Source: VYFG01 sp965204165 (GTDB lineage: Bacteria > Pseudomonadota > Gammaproteobacteria > Arenicellales > Poriferihabitantaceae). Taken from it: a stretch of 64,000 nucleotides of DNA. Positions 25,528 through 34,865 of the stretch are shown here, piece by piece. The position numbers and the translations under genes are program-made. Below the pieces are notes generated by a model that did no database searches, was not told the DNA's origin, and saw nothing but the letters and a program-made list of their open reading frames with translations. Location: NCBI GenBank assembly GCA_965204165.1, contig OZ241969.1:2418001-2482000 (forward strand). Direction: 5' to 3'. Positions within the stretch are counted from its first letter, which is position 1, and each line of letters starts with the position of its first letter.

Positions 25528-26525
25528 ATCGTCTCCACGGTGCCGAACAGGCGCAGGCGGCTGATTCCGCCGTCCGGGAAAATGTTCACGCGTACGTGGG
25601 AGATGGCGCCGATGTCCGTCACCGACTTTTCGAAGTGATGCACCTGGTCGGCCTCCAGCTTGGATGCCGGCAGCAGCACCTGCCAGTCCTCGCTCCGCCG
25701 GGGCAGGCTTGCCACCGTGGCGGCACGTACCATGGCCCCCCGGATCTCACAGCGATCCGGGTAGTTGCCCTTGAAATGGGCGGTGTCGATCTCGATCTGG
25801 TGAATGCGTCCCGGATGGGCCAGGGCGATGATGACCCAGTCATACCCGGGCTCCCTGCGTCTGCGGGTTTCCCAGCCGTCTCCCATGTTGAGCCCCCGCC
25901 CCGGGGCAAGCAGGTTGCGGATGTCGCCGAAATGCTGGTCGTTGCAGGTCAGCGCCACGCCGCCGTTCAGGGCCGCGGCCAGGTCCACCAGTTCATTCTC
26001 GCCGATGGCCGCCCAGTCCACCCTGGGTTCGGCATAAACCCGCAGCCGGGCGATGCCGCCGTCCGGGTAGATGGTGAGACGGACATGGGTGAAGACGCCG
26101 GTGTGACTGATACCGAAGGCATGCTCGCTGTCACCCTGGAGGTCGTGCCGGGCGAGGATCTCCACCCACTGGTCGTTGTCGCCGGGCTCGCCGCTTTCGT
26201 GGTAACACGCCTCCACCGAGGCGGCGGGCGCATAGTTCCCGGTGAAATGGGTGGTCTGGATCTCGATGCCGTGAATCACCCCGGGCCGGGCCAGGCGGAC
26301 GATGCACCAGTCGTTGCCCGGTCCGCGCTTGCGCCGTGATTCCCATCCGTCCATCCATTTGCCGTTGTCGTCGTACTTGCCTTCTTTCCAGACCGGGGGC
26401 CTGTCTTTCAGCATGCGATGCATGGGCGCGAAGAAATCGTCGCTGCAGGCCACCGCCGCGGCCCCCAGGCGGGCGGAGCCAAGATTGACCCAGTGCTGGG
26501 AAAAATCCGTCTTGTTGTCGTTCAT
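25524..26525 (-). CDS. alc: Allantoicase
   Basis: Start at 26525 (MNDNKTDFSQHWVNL) rather than the longer frame, because this ATG overlaps the PuuE stop as ATGA. The 333-residue protein has the two tandem allantoicase domains. Each has a W-E-(S/T)-R-R-(K/R) loop (WESRRKRGPGNDWC near residue 60, WETRRRREPGYDWV near 222), followed by a galactose-binding-like jelly-roll segment. It hydrolyses allantoate to ureidoglycolate and urea. Confidence 0.94.
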   Translation of the reverse strand: MNDNKTDFSQHWVNLGSARLGAAAVACSDDFFAPMHRMLKDRPPVWKEGKYDDNGKWMDGWESRRKRGPGNDWCIVRLARPGVIHGIEIQTTHFTGNYAPAASVEACYHESGEPGDNDQWVEILARHDLQGDSEHAFGISHTGVFTHVRLTIYPDGGIARLRVYAEPRVDWAAIGENELVDLAAALNGGVALTCNDQHFGDIRNLLAPGRGLNMGDGWETRRRREPGYDWVIIALAHPGRIHQIEIDTAHFKGNYPDRCEIRGAMVRAATVASLPRRSEDWQVLLPASKLEADQVHHFEKSVTDIGAISHVRVNIFPDGGISRLRLFGTVETI

Positions 26526-27436
26526 GAACTGTCGGAGGGAAAGTGTTGGTGCCAGTGCCTGGCGATATCGATGCGGCGGCACAGCCAGGCATGGTCATGG
26601 GCCTGGACGTAGTCGAGGAATCTCTCCAGCGCCTGGGCGCGCCCGGGGCGTCCCGCAAGGCGGCAGTGAAGCCCCACGGACATCATTCGCGGGTTCGTCT
26701 CGCCCTCTGCGTAAAGGAAATCGAAGGAGTCTTTCAGATAGTTGAAAAACTGTTCGCCGCTGTTGAATCCCTGGGCAGTGGCAAAACGCATGTCGTTGGC
26801 ATCCAGAGTATAAGGCACGATGAGCAGTGGTTTCGCATGATCCAGGATCCAGTACGGCAATTCGTCGGCATAGCTGTCCGCGCTGTAGACGAATCGCCCG
26901 TACTCGGCGGTGATGCGATGGGTATTGGGACTGGTGCGGCCGAGGTAGAATCCTTCCGGTGCCTTGCCGGTGACCCGGGTGTGGATATCCACCGCGCGTT
27001 CCAGGTGCCGGATTTCCTCGGTTTCCGACATGAACTGGTAGTCGATCCAGCGCCAGCCGTGGCTGGCGATTTCCCATTCGGCCGCCAGCATGGCATCCAC
27101 CGCGGGCTGGTTGCGCTCCAGGGCCATGGCGACGCCGAACACGGTGACCGGTATGCGCCGGTCGGCAAACAGGCGGTGCAGGCGCCAGAAGCCGGCCCGT
27201 GAGCCGAATTCGTAGATGGACTCCATGTTGGCATGGCGAATGCCCGGGTACGGCTGGGCACCGACGATTTCGGAAAGGAAGGCCTCCGAGGCCGGGTCGC
27301 CGTGCAGGATGTTGTTCTCGCCCCCCTCCTCGTAGTTGACCACGAACTGGACCGCCACCCGGGCATTGCCCGGCCAGCGGGGATGGGGCGGGTGCGTCCC
27401 GTAGCCGATCATGTCACGCGGATAGGGGGAGGTCAT
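26522..27436 (-). CDS. puuE: Allantoinase of the PuuE polysaccharide-deacetylase type
   Basis: The start at 27436 overlaps the PuuD stop (ATGA) and gives 304 residues. The same frame runs far upstream only as a shadow of puuD. The family blocks are present: PRDMIGYGTHPPHPRWPG at the N terminus, VNYEEGGENNIL, EFGSRAGFWRL, and SHGWRWIDYQ near residue 120. PuuE is a cofactor-independent allantoinase (allantoin to allantoate), unrelated to metal-dependent AllB. Confidence 0.93.
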   Translation of the reverse strand: MTSPYPRDMIGYGTHPPHPRWPGNARVAVQFVVNYEEGGENNILHGDPASEAFLSEIVGAQPYPGIRHANMESIYEFGSRAGFWRLHRLFADRRIPVTVFGVAMALERNQPAVDAMLAAEWEIASHGWRWIDYQFMSETEEIRHLERAVDIHTRVTGKAPEGFYLGRTSPNTHRITAEYGRFVYSADSYADELPYWILDHAKPLLIVPYTLDANDMRFATAQGFNSGEQFFNYLKDSFDFLYAEGETNPRMMSVGLHCRLAGRPGRAQALERFLDYVQAHDHAWLCRRIDIARHWHQHFPSDSS

Positions 27437-28611
27437 TGTGCGTTTTCCTGTGTCTGTACCCAGTGCCCGAGGGCGGTACGCTCCTCGTCCAGCATGCCGG
27501 TGAGATTGCCGAGCGGCATGGTCTTCGTCAAGACGGTGACCTGGTTGATGGCAGCCAGGTGGATGCGGATCTTGTCCATGGTGTCGAGCTCGATGCCCTT
27601 GGGCGCGGTGATGAAGCCGGGAAACGTGGGTTTGGCGGCATGGCAGCCCGCGCAGTGGGTGGTGACGATGGCACTGGCCTCGGCGTCGCTCACGAGTATC
27701 CCGCCCTGGCCGGCCGGCCGCGGCGCGGTCAGCCACATCAGGCCGACCATGGCGAGGAACGCCGCGGGCAGGATCCATGCCAGGCGGTTGCCAAGGTGGC
27801 GCACATTGAAGTAGTGGCGCACCGCGATGCTCACCAGCGCCAGCAGGACCAGCACCAGCCAGTTCAGGCTGTTTCCGTAGGTGCTGGGGAAGTGGCTGCT
27901 GATCATGGTGAACAGGACCGGCAGGGTGAAGTAGTTGTTGTGGCGGGATCGCAGCAGCCCGTTCCTGCCATACCCCGGATCCGTCGGCCGGCCTTCCTTC
28001 AGCGCCGACACCAGCTCCCGCTGCGCCGGGATGATGACGAAAAACACGTTGGCCACCATCACCGTGCCGATGGCGGCGCCGACATGAATGTAGGCGGCGC
28101 GGCCGCTCAGCAACTGGGTCAGGATGAAGGCAAGCAGTGCGAACCACCCGAACACCATGGCCGTCAGCAGCCCCGGTCTTTCCCTGGACACCCTGCAGAG
28201 CCCGTCATAGACGAACCACGATACGACCAGCGAGGCAATTCCCGTGGCAATTCCCTGCCAGGGCTCCAGGTCCCTGACGGACGGGTCGATGAGCCAGGCG
28301 CGGGCGTTGAAATAGTAGATGAGGACGAGCAGGGCAACACCGGAAAGCCAGGTGGTATAGGCCTCCCACTTGAACCAGTGCAGGGAGGAAGGCAGCCTTT
28401 CGGGGCCGGTGGAGAATTTCTTCAGGTAGTAGAAACCGCCGCCATGCACTGCCCAGAGGTTTCCGTCAATGCCTTCATCCTGGGGCGGGTTGCGGTCCAG
28501 ATTGTTTTCGAGCCAGTTGAAGTAGAACGACGCGCCGATCCAGGCAATGCCCACGATGAAATGGATCCACCGCAGCAGCAGGTTCAGCCATTCGTGGGCG
28601 TGGGCTTCCAT
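27433..28611 (-). CDS. puuD: Membrane-bound urate hydroxylase with cytochrome c domain
   Basis: The 392-residue protein starts with the PuuD signature (HEWLNLLLRWIHFIVGIAWIG) and has about eight membrane helices. A C-terminal cytochrome c domain with CAGCH near residue 320 follows. PuuD oxidises urate to 5-hydroxyisourate and passes electrons to the respiratory chain instead of making peroxide as soluble uricase does. The products would be handled by UraH and UraD, encoded at 45-46 kb. The ATG overlaps the TetR stop by one base. Confidence 0.93.
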   Translation of the reverse strand: MEAHAHEWLNLLLRWIHFIVGIAWIGASFYFNWLENNLDRNPPQDEGIDGNLWAVHGGGFYYLKKFSTGPERLPSSLHWFKWEAYTTWLSGVALLVLIYYFNARAWLIDPSVRDLEPWQGIATGIASLVVSWFVYDGLCRVSRERPGLLTAMVFGWFALLAFILTQLLSGRAAYIHVGAAIGTVMVANVFFVIIPAQRELVSALKEGRPTDPGYGRNGLLRSRHNNYFTLPVLFTMISSHFPSTYGNSLNWLVLVLLALVSIAVRHYFNVRHLGNRLAWILPAAFLAMVGLMWLTAPRPAGQGGILVSDAEASAIVTTHCAGCHAAKPTFPGFITAPKGIELDTMDKIRIHLAAINQVTVLTKTMPLGNLTGMLDEERTALGHWVQTQENAQ

Positions 28612-29261
28612 CAGGTGCTGCGCCCGTGGCCGACAGCCTCCAGTCCGCAGATCCGGAGCACCATGGTGACCAGGGAGTCCGCCAGGCGGTCATGGTCCTG
28701 CCGCGTCAGGCTGTTCTTGCGGTAAATGGATTTGACCTGGGTGCCGGACTCGGCGTAGTGCTGCGTAGTGGCCCAGATGACGAATATCAGGTGGAAGGGG
28801 TCCACGGGGAGAATGCGTCCCTGACCGATCCAGTTCTCGATCTCTGTTGCCAGGTGCTCGGTCCATGCCCGGGTCTCCCGTTTCAGGTGTTCGCTGAGAT
28901 GCTGCCATCCGCCCAGCATTTCCTGGGCGAAAATCCGGGTGGCGGCGGGATAGAGCCGGGTCAGTTCCACCTTCATGCGGATATAGTCCTCGAGCACGGT
29001 GGCGGGATCGGCATCGGCGTCGATGGGAGCCAGGGCGGCATTCCACAGGTCCACCACGTTGGACAACACCGCGTCATAGAGTGTGGACTTGCTGGCGAAG
29101 TAGTAATGCACGTTGGCCTTGGGCACCTCGGCGAGATCCGCGATTCGCTGGATGCGGGCGCCCTCGTAGCCGTATTTCTCGAATTCCGCTTCCGCCGCCC
29201 GGAGGATCTGGTCGCGGCGGCGATTGCCGAGCGGCGTGATCTTGCGTCCCGTTGCGGTCAT
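28611..29261 (-). CDS. RutR-like TetR-family regulator of purine catabolism
   Basis: Start at 29261 (MTATGRKITPLG), 14 bases after the permease stop, giving 216 residues. The N-terminal helix-turn-helix (RIQRIADLAEVPKANVHYYF) and the ligand-pocket block PVDPFHLIFVIWATTQHYAE closely follow E. coli RutR, whose pocket binds uracil or thymine. Three 16-bp sites in this window match the RutR operator pattern and lie on promoters of purine genes. The likely effector here is urate, xanthine or a related purine (inference). It sits inside the operon it would control, giving autoregulation. Confidence 0.88.
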   Translation of the reverse strand: MTATGRKITPLGNRRRDQILRAAEAEFEKYGYEGARIQRIADLAEVPKANVHYYFASKSTLYDAVLSNVVDLWNAALAPIDADADPATVLEDYIRMKVELTRLYPAATRIFAQEMLGGWQHLSEHLKRETRAWTEHLATEIENWIGQGRILPVDPFHLIFVIWATTQHYAESGTQVKSIYRKNSLTRQDHDRLADSLVTMVLRICGLEAVGHGRST

Positions 29262-29274
29262 GTCCAGGGCTGTA

Positions 29275-30195
29275 TCAGGCGGTGGGGTGGAACGGCTTGC
29301 CGATACAGGCCGGGGCATTGCGCTTGATCTTGTTCTGGTCCCGGGAAATGAGCACCAGCACAAGGATGGTGGCGAGATAGGGCAGCATGGACATCACCTG
29401 GGAGGGTATGCCCACCCCGAACGCCTGGGCATGGAGCTGCAGGATGGTGATGCCGCCGAAGAGGTACGCTCCCACCAGCACCCGCAAGGGACGCCAGGTG
29501 GCAAACACCACCAGTGCCAGGGCGATCCAGCCCCGCCCCGCGCTCATGTTCTCGATCCAGAGCGGCGAGTAGGCGAGGGACAGGTAGGCGCCCGCGATCC
29601 CTGCCATGGCGCCGCCGAACAGGATGGCGAAAAACCGGATCCTGAGGACGGAGTAGCCGATGGCATGGGCCGCGTCGTGGGAATCGCCCACGGCGCGCAG
29701 GACCAGCCCCGGCCGGGTGTGGCCTAGGAACCAGACCACCGCGAGGACCACGGCGAAGGAGCCGTAGACCAGGATGTCGTGGTTGAACAGCAGCGGCCCG
29801 ACCAGGGGGATATCAGACAGGAGCGGCACGGAGAGCTTGGGCAGACCCTCGTAGGCCACCCCCACCAGGCTCTGTCCCCAAAGGGCGCTGAGGCCGACGC
29901 CGAAAATGGTCAGGGCAAGGCCAGTGGCCACCTGGCTGGACTGCAGGCCGAGCACCAGTATGCCGAAAATCGCGGACATTCCGGCCCCGGCGATGATGCC
30001 CGCCAGGATCCCGAGGAACGCGCTGTCGGTATGGTGCACCGTGGCGAACGCCACTACCGCGCCGACCAGCATCATCCCCTCCACACCGAGGTTGAGCACG
30101 CCGGATTTCTCCGTCACCATCTCGCCGATGGCGGCGAACAGGAGTGGTGTGGCCGCGGTGATGATCGTCAGCAGGGTAGGGACCAGGATTTCCAT
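29275..30195 (-). CDS. BMP-type ABC transporter permease (second subunit)
   Basis: Start at 30195 overlaps the previous permease stop by one base; 306 residues. It is an all-helical permease of the nucleoside/purine BMP-family importers (YufQ/RnsD type), with the EKSGVLNLGVEGMMLVGA motif near residue 29 and a Q-S-S-Q-V-A-T-G-L-A segment. A longer upstream frame covering the other permease is a shadow. It forms the inner-membrane channel with the protein encoded upstream. Confidence 0.9.
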   Translation of the reverse strand: MEILVPTLLTIITAATPLLFAAIGEMVTEKSGVLNLGVEGMMLVGAVVAFATVHHTDSAFLGILAGIIAGAGMSAIFGILVLGLQSSQVATGLALTIFGVGLSALWGQSLVGVAYEGLPKLSVPLLSDIPLVGPLLFNHDILVYGSFAVVLAVVWFLGHTRPGLVLRAVGDSHDAAHAIGYSVLRIRFFAILFGGAMAGIAGAYLSLAYSPLWIENMSAGRGWIALALVVFATWRPLRVLVGAYLFGGITILQLHAQAFGVGIPSQVMSMLPYLATILVLVLISRDQNKIKRNAPACIGKPFHPTA

Positions 30196-31274
30196 CACGC
30201 CTCCCTGACCGCGACGGCATGGGCCGGCCGGATGCGGTAGTGGATCAGCACGTCGCAGGCCAGCAGGAAGAACAGCAGCATGCCCTGGAACACCCCGGTG
30301 ACCGCGAGGGGCAGGTTGAGGGTGATCTGGGCGGATTCCCCGCCGAGATAGCTGAGTGCCACCAGGTGGCCCGCCAGCAGGACCCCCACCGGGTGCAGGC
30401 GTCCGACGAAGGCGACGATAATGGCGGTAAAGCCATAGCCCGGGGAAATGGAAGGCTGCAGCTGGCCGATGGGACCCGCCACCTCCACCAACCCGGCAAG
30501 TCCCGCGGCACCGCCGCTCAGCATCAGGGTGAACCAGATGACCCGGTTGATGCTGAAGCCGGCGTATCGGCCCGCCGCCGGTGCCTCGCCGATGACCTTG
30601 ACCTGGAACCCGATGATGGTGCGCGCCATGAGCACCCAGGCCGCCGCCACCGCGGCCAGGGCCAGCAGCCAGCCGAAGTGCAGCCGGGTACCACCCAGGA
30701 TCATCGGCAGCGTGGCGGAGTCGTTGAACACCCGGGATTCGGGAAAATTGAAGCCGTCCGGATCCCGCCAGGGGCCGTGAACCAGATAGCTGAGGAGCAG
30801 GGTGGCGACGTAGGTCAGCATCAGGCTGACCAGGATCTCGTTGGCGTTGAAGCGTGTGCGCAGGAAAGCCGGGATCGCGGCCCAGGCCATGCCCCCGAGA
30901 ATGCCGCAAATCACCATCAGCGGCAGGAGCCAGAAACCCTCGGTGTCATGGAACCAAAGGGCGACGCCGCCGCCGCAGATGGCGCCCAGGGTCAGTTGGC
31001 CCTCGGCGCCGATGTTCCAGACCCCGGCGCGAAAGCCGATGGACAGCGCCATCGCGATCAGCACCAGCGGCGTGGCCTTCACCCCGAGTTCGCCCCAGCC
31101 GTAGAGGGATGTCAGCGGCTCGATGAAAAAGGCGTACAGCGCCTCGCCGGGATTCGCGCCCATGAACATGAAAAGGACGATGCCCGACAGGAGGGTCAAT
31201 GCCAGCGCGATCAGCGGGGACAGGAGCGCCATCGTCCGGGACGCCTCGGGGCGCCTGACCAGCTTAATCAGCAT
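30195..31274 (-). CDS. BMP-type ABC transporter permease (first subunit)
   Basis: The ATG at 31274 (MLIKLVRRPEAS) overlaps the ATPase stop by 11 bases; an ATG at 31298 is an alternative. The protein is 359 residues with about ten hydrophobic segments. Family motifs include FRAGVWNIGAEGQLTLGA near residue 80 and FNANEILVSLMLTYVA near 142. It fits the YufP/RnsC permeases of nucleoside and purine importers. Substrate specificity for xanthine, urate or a purine nucleoside is inferred from the operon. Confidence 0.9.
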   Translation of the reverse strand: MLIKLVRRPEASRTMALLSPLIALALTLLSGIVLFMFMGANPGEALYAFFIEPLTSLYGWGELGVKATPLVLIAMALSIGFRAGVWNIGAEGQLTLGAICGGGVALWFHDTEGFWLLPLMVICGILGGMAWAAIPAFLRTRFNANEILVSLMLTYVATLLLSYLVHGPWRDPDGFNFPESRVFNDSATLPMILGGTRLHFGWLLALAAVAAAWVLMARTIIGFQVKVIGEAPAAGRYAGFSINRVIWFTLMLSGGAAGLAGLVEVAGPIGQLQPSISPGYGFTAIIVAFVGRLHPVGVLLAGHLVALSYLGGESAQITLNLPLAVTGVFQGMLLFFLLACDVLIHYRIRPAHAVAVREA

Positions 31275-32823
31275 GGACCGCCTCCTCGGCGTGCTCAAGA
31301 GAACTTGCCCCGGCCATAAGCAGGCCGATCTGTTCCATGGTGACCTGGTTCACCGGGTAGGTTGCGGACACAGCCCCGGCACAGATGGCCGCAATGCGGT
31401 CGCTGATCTGCATGAGCTCGTCCAGGTCCTGGGATATCACCAGCACCGCGGTGCCCGCGGCGGCAAGATCCCGCAGGGCGTCGTGGATGGCCCGGGCGGC
31501 ACCGGCGTCCACCCCCCAGGTGGGCTGGGATACCACCAGAAGCTCCGGGTTCTGGCGAATCTCCCGCCCGACGATGAACTTCTGCAGGTTGCCCCCGGAG
31601 AGACTCTCCGCCGGTGCCTGCGCACCGTTGGCCTTGACCCGGAACTGTTCAATGACCTCGTCGGTGAACCGGTCGCAGGCGCCGCGGTTGATGAAGCCCC
31701 CGGAGAGCAGCCCGAGACGAAGGAAGGACGTCAGGAGGCTGTTCTCGGACAGGGTCAGACTGGGCACCGCGCCGTGGCCGAGGCGTTCCTCGGGAATGGA
31801 AGAAAGGCCCATCATTCGCCGGGCATTGGGGCCCCGGTGGCCGCAGTCCGTGCCGTCAATCCGGACCTGCCCGGCTGCCACGGTGACCTCCCCGCTGATG
31901 GCCTTGCGGAATTCGTCCTGTCCGTTGCCGGCGACCCCTGCGATGCCGAGGATTTCCCCGGCACGCACATCGAGGCTGATGTCCCTGAGCGGGATGCCGA
32001 ACTCGTTCGCCGACTGAACGTCCAGGTGGTCAAGGGCCAGGCGGATCTCCCCGGGAGTGTGGTCTTTCGGTTCGGGCTCCGCCGCCAGCGCCTCGCCCAT
32101 CATCTTTGCCGCCAGGGTGTGCGGTGTTTCGTGCTCGACCGCCACCGAATCCACCACCCGGCCGCCGCGCAGTATGGTCGCGCGGCTGCACAGCGCCTTG
32201 ATTTCGTCCAGCTTGTGGCTGATGTAGAGAATCGCCATGCCCTCGGCGGCGAGCTGGCGCAGTGTCTCGAACAGCTTCTCCACTTCCTGCGGGGTCAGCA
32301 CCGAGGTCGGCTCGTCCATGACCAGCAGCCCCGGTTTCTGCAACAGGCAACGGATGATCTCGATGCGCTGGCGCTCTCCCACGGACAGGGTGTAGACGTA
32401 CCGGTCCGGATCCAGCGGCAGGCCGTAGTGCCGGGAGATCTCGGTGATTTCCCTGCGCAGCTCTGAACTGCTCTCCCGTTTGTCCATGCCGAGTACGATG
32501 TTCTCGAATACCGTCAGGGAATCGAACAGCGAGAAATGCTGGAAAACCATGGCAATGCCCAGGCTGCGGGCATAGGCCGGGCTGGTGATCGAGACCCGCT
32601 GGCCCTTCCAGAGGATGTCCCCGGCATCGGGCTTCAGGATGCCGTAGATCATTTTCACCAGGGTGGACTTGCCGGCGCCGTTCTCGCCGAGGAGAGCATG
32701 AATCTCTCCCGCGCCGAGGTTGAGATGCACGTCGTCGTTGGCAAGCACGCCGGGGAACGACCGTGTCATGCCGCGCAGCGCAAGCAGGTGATCGGACGGT
32801 GTGTCCTCGTTGGTTCCGGTCAT
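31264..32823 (-). CDS. BMP-type ABC transporter ATP-binding protein (double ATPase)
   Basis: The 519-residue protein has two fused nucleotide-binding domains, as in sugar and nucleoside importers. In the first, Walker A is GENGAGKST (near residue 45) and the signature is LSVGERQRIEI. The second has a degenerate P-loop (GVAGNGQDEF) with signature LSGGNLQKFI. It energises purine uptake with the two permeases and probably the BMP binding protein encoded at 46.3 kb. It is the first gene of the operon. A RutR-type operator lies 19 bases before its ATG. Confidence 0.93.
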   Translation of the reverse strand: MTGTNEDTPSDHLLALRGMTRSFPGVLANDDVHLNLGAGEIHALLGENGAGKSTLVKMIYGILKPDAGDILWKGQRVSITSPAYARSLGIAMVFQHFSLFDSLTVFENIVLGMDKRESSSELRREITEISRHYGLPLDPDRYVYTLSVGERQRIEIIRCLLQKPGLLVMDEPTSVLTPQEVEKLFETLRQLAAEGMAILYISHKLDEIKALCSRATILRGGRVVDSVAVEHETPHTLAAKMMGEALAAEPEPKDHTPGEIRLALDHLDVQSANEFGIPLRDISLDVRAGEILGIAGVAGNGQDEFRKAISGEVTVAAGQVRIDGTDCGHRGPNARRMMGLSSIPEERLGHGAVPSLTLSENSLLTSFLRLGLLSGGFINRGACDRFTDEVIEQFRVKANGAQAPAESLSGGNLQKFIVGREIRQNPELLVVSQPTWGVDAGAARAIHDALRDLAAAGTAVLVISQDLDELMQISDRIAAICAGAVSATYPVNQVTMEQIGLLMAGASSLEHAEEAVHAD

Positions 32824-32841
32824 GGCGGGCTGCTGAAAAAG

Positions 32842-32857
32842 CTGACCAAATAGTCAG
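32842..32857. promoter_or_regulatory. RutR-type operator of the ABC/urate operon
   Basis: CTGACCAAATAGTCAG is a 16-bp near-palindrome of the RutR form TTGACCA-NN-TGGTCAA. It is identical to the site before xdhA at 39194. It lies just downstream of the predicted transcription start, a repression position. Confidence 0.75.
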
Positions 32858-32866
32858 AACTCTGCA

Positions 32867-32895
32867 AGTGTAGGTAAAATCCGGCAGGAATTCAA
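32867..32895 (-). promoter_or_regulatory. Sigma-70 promoter of the ABC/urate operon
   Basis: On the minus strand TTGAAT (32895-32890), a 17-base spacer and TACACT (32872-32867). The start would fall near 32860, directly before the operator. Confidence 0.55.
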
Positions 32896-33233
32896 CGGCA
32901 CGACGGAACCGCGTGAGCCAGGCCCGGTCATGCCCCCGTTCTCCAATTTGAAACGGCCCAGGGAAGCGGATGGCTGGTTCCCGCGTCAAACTCATCAGGC
33001 CGCTCTCTGGAAATAATCCTGCCGATTTTCACGATTTCAGATTCATTATCTCTCGTAAAATATTAATAAATAAATGTTTCGAGAACATCCTGGTGCCGGA
33101 TTCCAGCCAAATGAAGACATCTCGAAACCGTACCGATGTGGTGTTCCATCCCGTACGGGAGATCGGGAAGACCTGCAAATCACAGTGCAGGAGACCTTCC
33201 TGCCGGGGGGGTTCCCCGACTGGTGTCTGGCGA
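32896..33233. other. Intergenic stretch with AT-rich core and inverted repeat
   Basis: No gene is seen here. An AT-rich core at 33005-33075 is followed by GTTTCGAG (33076-33083) and its inverse CTCGAAAC (33121-33128), 37 bases apart. It lies between the ABC operon promoter and the end of the SAF-domain gene; its role is unknown. Confidence 0.4.
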
Positions 33234-34589
33234 TTATCTTGCGGCATGTTCACGGGACGGTGCGAACATCGTTTCCATCTCGCGGCGGATCCGCATCGCC
33301 TGCATCCCGGGCGGAGCCTCGACATCGGCCCAGGTGAGCGGCGTGTCGCGGGCAACCGGGTTTTTGAGGATAACGTCGCTGGCAAGGCCGACAGGCAGAC
33401 CGCCGGCGGCCAGGCTGTCGGCGGCGGGCATCAACCTGCCGTAGACCGTATAGCCACCCTCGCCGTCGAGGCGGTCGCCGGGTTTCAGATCCCGCTTGGC
33501 GGTTGCGACCACGTCGCCCCGGAAACCGTCGGCCTGGCCCGTGGGTTCGCCCCGCAGGGCGGCGGAGGCGACCGAGATGCCGAGTTCGAGCCCGATCAGG
33601 TGGTAGGGCTTCCAGAGCGCGGAGTATCGTCCGGTCGTGTCGGTCACGAGGCCGTATTCGCGGAAACAGTCCCTGACATAGGCGCTCGGCGCCTCGAATG
33701 CCACGTACACGCCCCAGCGAAGGTCGCCGGCAACATGCCGGCCGTCCCTCTCCTCCGACGAGACCACCTCGACCTGGCCCTTGTGATGCAGTAATCCGCC
33801 CACGTCCTGCGGGCGCATGACGTGGGGCAGGTCATGCACGCCGCAGGGCGGGAAGGAGAGCCCGGACGGCGCCGGCGTCAACCCGGTGGCGTTGGCCACG
33901 GCAGCCATCTCGATGGCTGACTTGGTTCCGTCAAGGAAGGAATTGAACATCTGCGGGTTCATGCCGCCCGCCCGCGCTTCCTCCGGCGTGAGCCCGTAAT
34001 GCTGCCAGACATCGTCGGGTGTGATGTGGTGATAACCGTCGAGGTACTTTGTGCCCTTGCCGGCGGCAACCACTTCGAAACCCGAGGCGCGGGCCCAGTC
34101 GACCTGCTCGGCGATCAGCGCCGGCTGGTCGCCGTAGGCCATCGAGTAGACCACGCCTGCCTGGCGTGCCCGCGTGGCGAGCAGGGGGCCAGCAAGCACA
34201 TCGGCCTCGACATTGACCATGATGATATGCCTGCCGTGTTCGATTGCGCCAAGCGCGTGCGCAATCCCAGCGGCCGGATTGCCGGTGGCGTCGATCACCA
34301 CGTCGATTCCGTCGGCGGCAACCAGCGCCATCGGGTCGTCGGTCACATGGGTCGTACCGGCCTTGCGGGCCGCGTCGAAGCCGGAGGCCGAGGTGTCGAA
34401 GCCTCCAACGCGCGCGCAGGCGGCGATCGCGCGGTCGGGATTCAAGTCGGCAAGGGCCATCACGTGGATGCCCGGGGTACGGGCTGCCTGGGAAAGGTAC
34501 ATGGTGCCGAACTTGCCGGCGCCGATCAGCCCGACGCGGACCGGGTTACCGGCTTCGGCACGGGCGAGCAGCATTCGATGCAGGTTCAT
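33234..34589 (-). CDS. SAF-domain NAD(P)-dependent oxidoreductase (homoserine-dehydrogenase-like fold)
   Basis: The 451-residue protein has an N-terminal Rossmann domain (VGLIGAGKFGTMYLSQ near residue 19, then VVIDATGNPAAG near 96). The central domain contains DGTKSAIEMAAVANATGL. The C-terminal SAF domain (residues ~355-435) contains AKRDLKPGDRLDGEGG. Proteins of this architecture are often annotated as Gfo/Idh-like or FlgA-like oxidoreductases; in some pathways they act on branched sugars or sugar acids. Substrate unknown. It is on the same strand as the ABC operon but separated by 400 bases, so a separate transcript is likely. Confidence 0.75.
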   Translation of the reverse strand: MNLHRMLLARAEAGNPVRVGLIGAGKFGTMYLSQAARTPGIHVMALADLNPDRAIAACARVGGFDTSASGFDAARKAGTTHVTDDPMALVAADGIDVVIDATGNPAAGIAHALGAIEHGRHIIMVNVEADVLAGPLLATRARQAGVVYSMAYGDQPALIAEQVDWARASGFEVVAAGKGTKYLDGYHHITPDDVWQHYGLTPEEARAGGMNPQMFNSFLDGTKSAIEMAAVANATGLTPAPSGLSFPPCGVHDLPHVMRPQDVGGLLHHKGQVEVVSSEERDGRHVAGDLRWGVYVAFEAPSAYVRDCFREYGLVTDTTGRYSALWKPYHLIGLELGISVASAALRGEPTGQADGFRGDVVATAKRDLKPGDRLDGEGGYTVYGRLMPAADSLAAGGLPVGLASDVILKNPVARDTPLTWADVEAPPGMQAMRIRREMETMFAPSREHAAR

Positions 34590-34865
34590 ACGGATACGGT
34601 CCCGGTGGGCAAATCAGTCCATCATGGGGCGCCGGTGCGACGCCGTCGCTCCGGCCCGGCGCAAGATAATACGAATCGGAAGGCCTGTCGAGTATGGCTT
34701 CCGGTCCGGCCGGGGTGATACCGGAATTTTAAGGGTCGCAACGGGAAAGTTGCCCTATTGTGGGAAAGGTCCACGATCCGCCACCCCAGTCCGGCCAGCG
34801 AGCCGATCCTGTGGATGCACGGAAAGGAGGTGGCAGGCAGTTGCGGCGAACGGCCCTGAAAGGTT

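Noticed and set aside
27436..28725. 429-codon plus-strand frame
   Set aside because: It is antisense to puuD, which has haem and membrane motifs. The translation is His/Gln/Arg low-complexity.
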